Source: Deltaproteobacteria bacterium
GTDB taxonomy: Bacteria > Desulfobacterota > Binatia > UBA9968
Length of the DNA: 64,000 nt
Assembly: GCA_009379725.1 (NCBI GenBank)
Contig: WHTF01000006.1
Coordinates: forward strand, 1 to 64,000
Reading direction: 5' to 3'
Part shown: positions 62,087-64,000 of the stretch, piece by piece
Position numbering within the stretch: the stretch's first letter is position 1
Layout of the letters: each line of letters starts with the position of its first letter
Notes under the pieces: generated by a model
Seen by the model: only the letters and a program-made list of their open reading frames with translations
Told to the model about the DNA's origin: nothing
Database searches by the model: none
Position numbers and translations under genes: made by a program

Positions 62087-62359
62087 TTGATCCAGCTATT
62101 TTCACGAAAACATCCCGATTCCAGATCTTCTCTCAGGAGCTGGACGCAGGCCATGGAGGCGAACAGCTTCAAGCACTTCGTAGAGCTCAAGAAGACTTTT
62201 GGTTCAGCGGATCGGGTCAAACCACACACGGTGTTCGACATCTCCGGGAACAAGTACCGCTTGATCGCTGTCGTGGATTACCCCCTCCAATCCGTGTCAA
62301 TCGAGTGTGTGCTTACGCACGCCGAGTATGGTGAGGGACGTTGGAGAAAAGTGAAATGA
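62087..62359 (+). CDS. higB: HigB-type toxin, start region damaged
   Basis: A RelE-superfamily HigB mRNA interferase of about 90 residues: RKHPDSRSSLRSWTQAMEAN, HTVFDISGNKYRLIAVVDYP and VLTHAEYGEGRW. In-frame sequence upstream of the TTG at 62087 also matches the family (LIGRDLI from 62072) but runs back into TAA, with no ATG, so the first codons appear lost where the gene meets the solute-binding protein fragment. Translation from TTG 62087 is possible but would make a shortened toxin. Its stop overlaps the antitoxin start by 4 bp. Confidence 0.75.
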   Translation: MIQLFSRKHPDSRSSLRSWTQAMEANSFKHFVELKKTFGSADRVKPHTVFDISGNKYRLIAVVDYPLQSVSIECVLTHAEYGEGRWRKVK

Positions 62360-62823
62360 CGATTGCAACACTTGAAAAGAAGCTCAAGCCGCTGGAGGCG
62401 CCGGTAGAAAACGAGCTGCTTCGGTGGCTCTATCTTCATCTGCCGCCGCAACCTATGAAGAATAGGAAGATGCACCGCGGCTACAGCGAGGCCATCCGCA
62501 TCCTGATGCGGGAATCCGGAAGCTTGGACGCTGACAACCGTACGGCTGTCGGCCAGTACCTGAGTGCCGTCATTCCCTTCGTCGAGCAGTATGAGAAAAG
62601 GGAGTTCCCGATCGGCCCGGCAACACCTGAGGAAGTGCTTGGGTTCCTCATGGAGCAGCGTGATCTGAGCCAATACGATCTCGCTAAGGAGCTCGGGGGC
62701 CAGCCCGTCGTTTCGCAAATCCTGAGAGGGAAGCGAAGGCTTACACGAGAGCACATCGAGCGCTTGAGTAAGCGATTCGGCGTGACGCCGGCAACCTTCT
62801 ACCCCGGAGGAACCTCGACCTAA
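62356..62823 (+). CDS. higA: HigA-type antitoxin with HTH domain
   Basis: A 155-residue antitoxin. Residues 100-150 hold an XRE-type helix-turn-helix (MEQRDLSQYDLAKELGGQPV, then VSQILRGKRRLTREHIERL). HigA-type antitoxins bind HigB and repress the operon. ATG at 62356 overlaps the toxin stop (ATGA). The stop codon is inside ACCTAAC, the start of an attC-like hairpin. Appears complete, so the antitoxin could function even if the toxin is damaged. Confidence 0.9.
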   Translation: MTIATLEKKLKPLEAPVENELLRWLYLHLPPQPMKNRKMHRGYSEAIRILMRESGSLDADNRTAVGQYLSAVIPFVEQYEKREFPIGPATPEEVLGFLMEQRDLSQYDLAKELGGQPVVSQILRGKRRLTREHIERLSKRFGVTPATFYPGGTST

Positions 62824-62880
62824 CCAATCTCTCCAGCCGACCGCGCCCTCCGGGCTCAGTGGCTGAGTTTGGCATTAGAT
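62818..62880. other. attC-like hairpin after the higBA pair, 63 bp
   Basis: ACCTAAC at 62818 fits the R'' core of attC (RYYYAAC), and ATTAGAT at 62874-62880 would be R' with the first G changed to A. Between them CCAA/TTGG, CAGCC/GGCTG and GCCC/GGGC pair in order around a three-base loop, with unpaired bases between helices, as in integron attC sites. It begins in the higA stop codon, the usual place in a gene cassette. The altered first base of R' would weaken recombination. Alternatively a terminator without a T run. Confidence 0.4.
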
Positions 62881-62923
62881 GAGGGTGCGTGAATCCAAGA
62901 AATCGAATCTCAGGAGGTAAAGC

Positions 62924-63235
62924 ATGCGATTCTTACTGAAGGTCAACATCCCGGTTGAGTCCGGAAACGCGGCCGCGAAAGCCGGAAAGCTCGGCGTGAC
63001 CATCCAATCCATTCTGTCGGATTTGAAGCCGGAGGCAGTCTATTTTACGGACAGCAACGGTCAGCGAACCGCGTTTATCTTTCTCGACATGCAATATGCT
63101 TCTCAAATCCCGGCCATCGCTGAGCCGTGGTTCCTCGCGTTCAATGCAAGCGTTGAGATTCATCCGGTCATGGTACCGGACGATCTGGCCAAGGCTGGCG
63201 GCGCCATCGAGAACGCGGTCAAGAAATACGCCTGA
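62924..63235 (+). CDS. Conserved hypothetical protein (about 100 residues, ferredoxin-like dimer type)
   Basis: A 103-residue protein (RFLLKVNIPVESGNAAAKAG, IFLDMQYASQIPAIAEPWFL, NASVEIHPVMVPDDLAKAG) that I recognise as a widespread small family without known function, likely with an alpha/beta ferredoxin-like fold (DUF3303-like). AGGAGG precedes the ATG with a 6-nt spacer. It follows the attC-like site after 43 bp. No signal peptide. Confidence 0.8.
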   Translation: MRFLLKVNIPVESGNAAAKAGKLGVTIQSILSDLKPEAVYFTDSNGQRTAFIFLDMQYASQIPAIAEPWFLAFNASVEIHPVMVPDDLAKAGGAIENAVKKYA

Positions 63236-63439
63236 CCGGTCGCGCGCCGTCGAACACGCGATTCGATCGGGACCGGCGTATGAAGTCCTGTGGACAGGTC
63301 TTGTAGCGTCAGATTGTCGTAGTCCAAGCTCTTGACCGTAAGACGCACCGCTCTCCACCAACGGTATCGACCGGGGCGCCTAACCAACTTGACAACCTCG
63401 AAGATGGCAAATGGGAGCTACCTAGGTTAAAGTTATTGC

Positions 63440-63760
63440 GTGAATTATTCCGAGATTCGATCCTGTTTGGTGGATTGCCGATTCACCGAACATGCGCGTC
63501 GAGAGATGGAATCTGAATCTTTCGGAATAATCCGTATTGACGAAGTGCTTGAGGCTCTCAATGGTGGCGAGATCATCGAGGAATACGCTGACGATCGACC
63601 GTATCCGAGCTGCCTGATTTTGGGACGAACGCACGCAAAACGGCCGCTCCATATCGTATGCGCCCCCTTGTCAACCGAGCAGCGGCTGATCATCATCACA
63701 ATATATCAACCCGATCCTGCCAGATGGGAAGCAGATTTTAAAGGGAGGAAAGCGTTATGA
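63440..63760 (+). CDS. DUF4258 family protein, putative toxin of a two-gene pair
   Basis: A 106-residue protein: FTEHARREMESESFGIIRID, VLEALNGGEIIEEYADDRPY and PLHIVCAPLSTEQRLIIITI are the DUF4258 pattern, with the RelE-like fold proposed for the family. Such proteins are paired with YgiT/MqsA zinc-finger proteins, as here (4-bp overlap). GTG start without strong ribosome site. A toxin role is inferred from the pair. Confidence 0.88.
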   Translation: MNYSEIRSCLVDCRFTEHARREMESESFGIIRIDEVLEALNGGEIIEEYADDRPYPSCLILGRTHAKRPLHIVCAPLSTEQRLIIITIYQPDPARWEADFKGRKAL

Positions 63761-63987
63761 AGTGTGTGATTTGCAAGGTCGGTGAGGTAACAAAATCCCC
63801 TGTGAAAGTCGAAGTTAAAGTTGGGTACGACTATTTGTTGACAACCGTGGAGGCGGAAAGTTGTGTTGAATGCGGCGAAGCATACTACTCGACGGAGACT
63901 TTGCGCCAGCTTGATCAATTAAGAGCCGAGTTCGCGCGCAAGGAGATTGCTCCGCGCTCGGTCGGTACGGTCTACCAGATTCCATGA
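63757..63987 (+). CDS. YgiT/MqsA-like zinc-finger protein, putative antitoxin
   Basis: A 76-residue protein with two CxxC pairs: CVICKVG at residues 3-6 and CVECGE near 37-40, which form the MqsA N-terminal zinc-binding domain, and a C-terminal helix (LRQLDQLRAEFARKEI). The C-terminal DNA-binding domain of full MqsA is absent. The ATG overlaps the DUF4258 stop. AGGGAGG lies upstream. Ends 13 bp before the window edge. Confidence 0.88.
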   Translation: MKCVICKVGEVTKSPVKVEVKVGYDYLLTTVEAESCVECGEAYYSTETLRQLDQLRAEFARKEIAPRSVGTVYQIP

Positions 63988-64000
63988 TCAACTGTTCTCC

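Noticed and set aside
63378-63440. GCCTAAC ... GTTAAAG as a third attC near the end
   Set aside because: The second core breaks the GTTRRRY consensus and no inner helices are visible.
1-64000. tRNA, rRNA, CRISPR array or prophage
   Set aside because: No cloverleaf-like sequence, conserved rRNA segment, regularly spaced repeat or phage gene cluster was seen by reading; a tRNAscan or Infernal run would settle small RNAs.

Overview
The window looks like chromosomal DNA of an uncultured, moderately GC-rich Gram-negative bacterium. Evidence is an outer-membrane lipid transport protein (MlaC), several lipoprotein signals, a type IV pilin, YajQ and a probable selenocysteine glutaredoxin. Solute-binding-fold proteins, an acylase-type amidohydrolase, aldo/keto reductases and a luciferase-like oxidoreductase fit free-living soil or groundwater lineages such as deltaproteobacteria-like groups (Desulfobacterota, Binatia, Entotheonella-like). 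That placement is inference; there is no rRNA, tRNA, CRISPR array or phage in the window.

Layout. 0-5 kb: a response regulator and a glycolytic operon (PPi-type phosphofructokinase, GAPDH, CBS protein). 5-14 kb: tandem universal stress protein, threonine ammonia-lyase, ferritin-like/VIT iron transporter, a GST-phosphatidylcholine synthase-alkaline phosphatase operon and a secreted M28 peptidase. 14.2-17.8 kb: a glutaredoxin with an in-frame UGA at its first redox position, then a minus-strand operon with two ferritin-like proteins, two 2x[4Fe-4S] ferredoxins and a BNR propeller protein. 18-26 kb is accessory: DUF2283, an orphan membrane protein, a decayed REP-associated transposase with 26-bp terminal inverted repeats, an osmoprotectant ABC transporter with two methyltransferases, a frameshifted IS200-type transposase and a 58-bp attC-like site. 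26-45 kb is mostly housekeeping or catabolic: SlyD-like isomerase, LLM oxidoreductase, class I aldolase, MlaC, fused trehalose synthase/phosphatase, amidohydrolase plus Rieske protein, TraB/GumN, CBS, YajQ, MsrB, thioesterase, two aldo/keto reductases and glyoxalase II.

45-52 kb is the most unusual stretch: two NMT1/THI5-like binding-fold proteins, an EutA-type chaperone without ethanolamine ammonia-lyase subunits, two paralogous haem-oxygenase-fold diiron candidates sharing a full ligand signature, and a bicupin. 52-58 kb holds a pilin, SDR, FxsA, a BtuF-like cobalamin-binding protein, patatin and alpha/beta-hydrolase lipoproteins and an NTP/NDP-type transporter. 58.6-62.1 kb is rearranged: truncated GH63-like and hemD genes meet head to head, and a transporter permease is fused to a solute-binding protein that in turn breaks into the start of higB. 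A higBA toxin-antitoxin pair followed by a second attC-like hairpin, a conserved small protein and a DUF4258/MqsA-like pair close the window.

The best candidates for undescribed biology are the EutA/diiron/cupin cluster, the ferritin-like pair with ferredoxins (a PaaA/PaaC-like arrangement) and the UGA-containing glutaredoxin.
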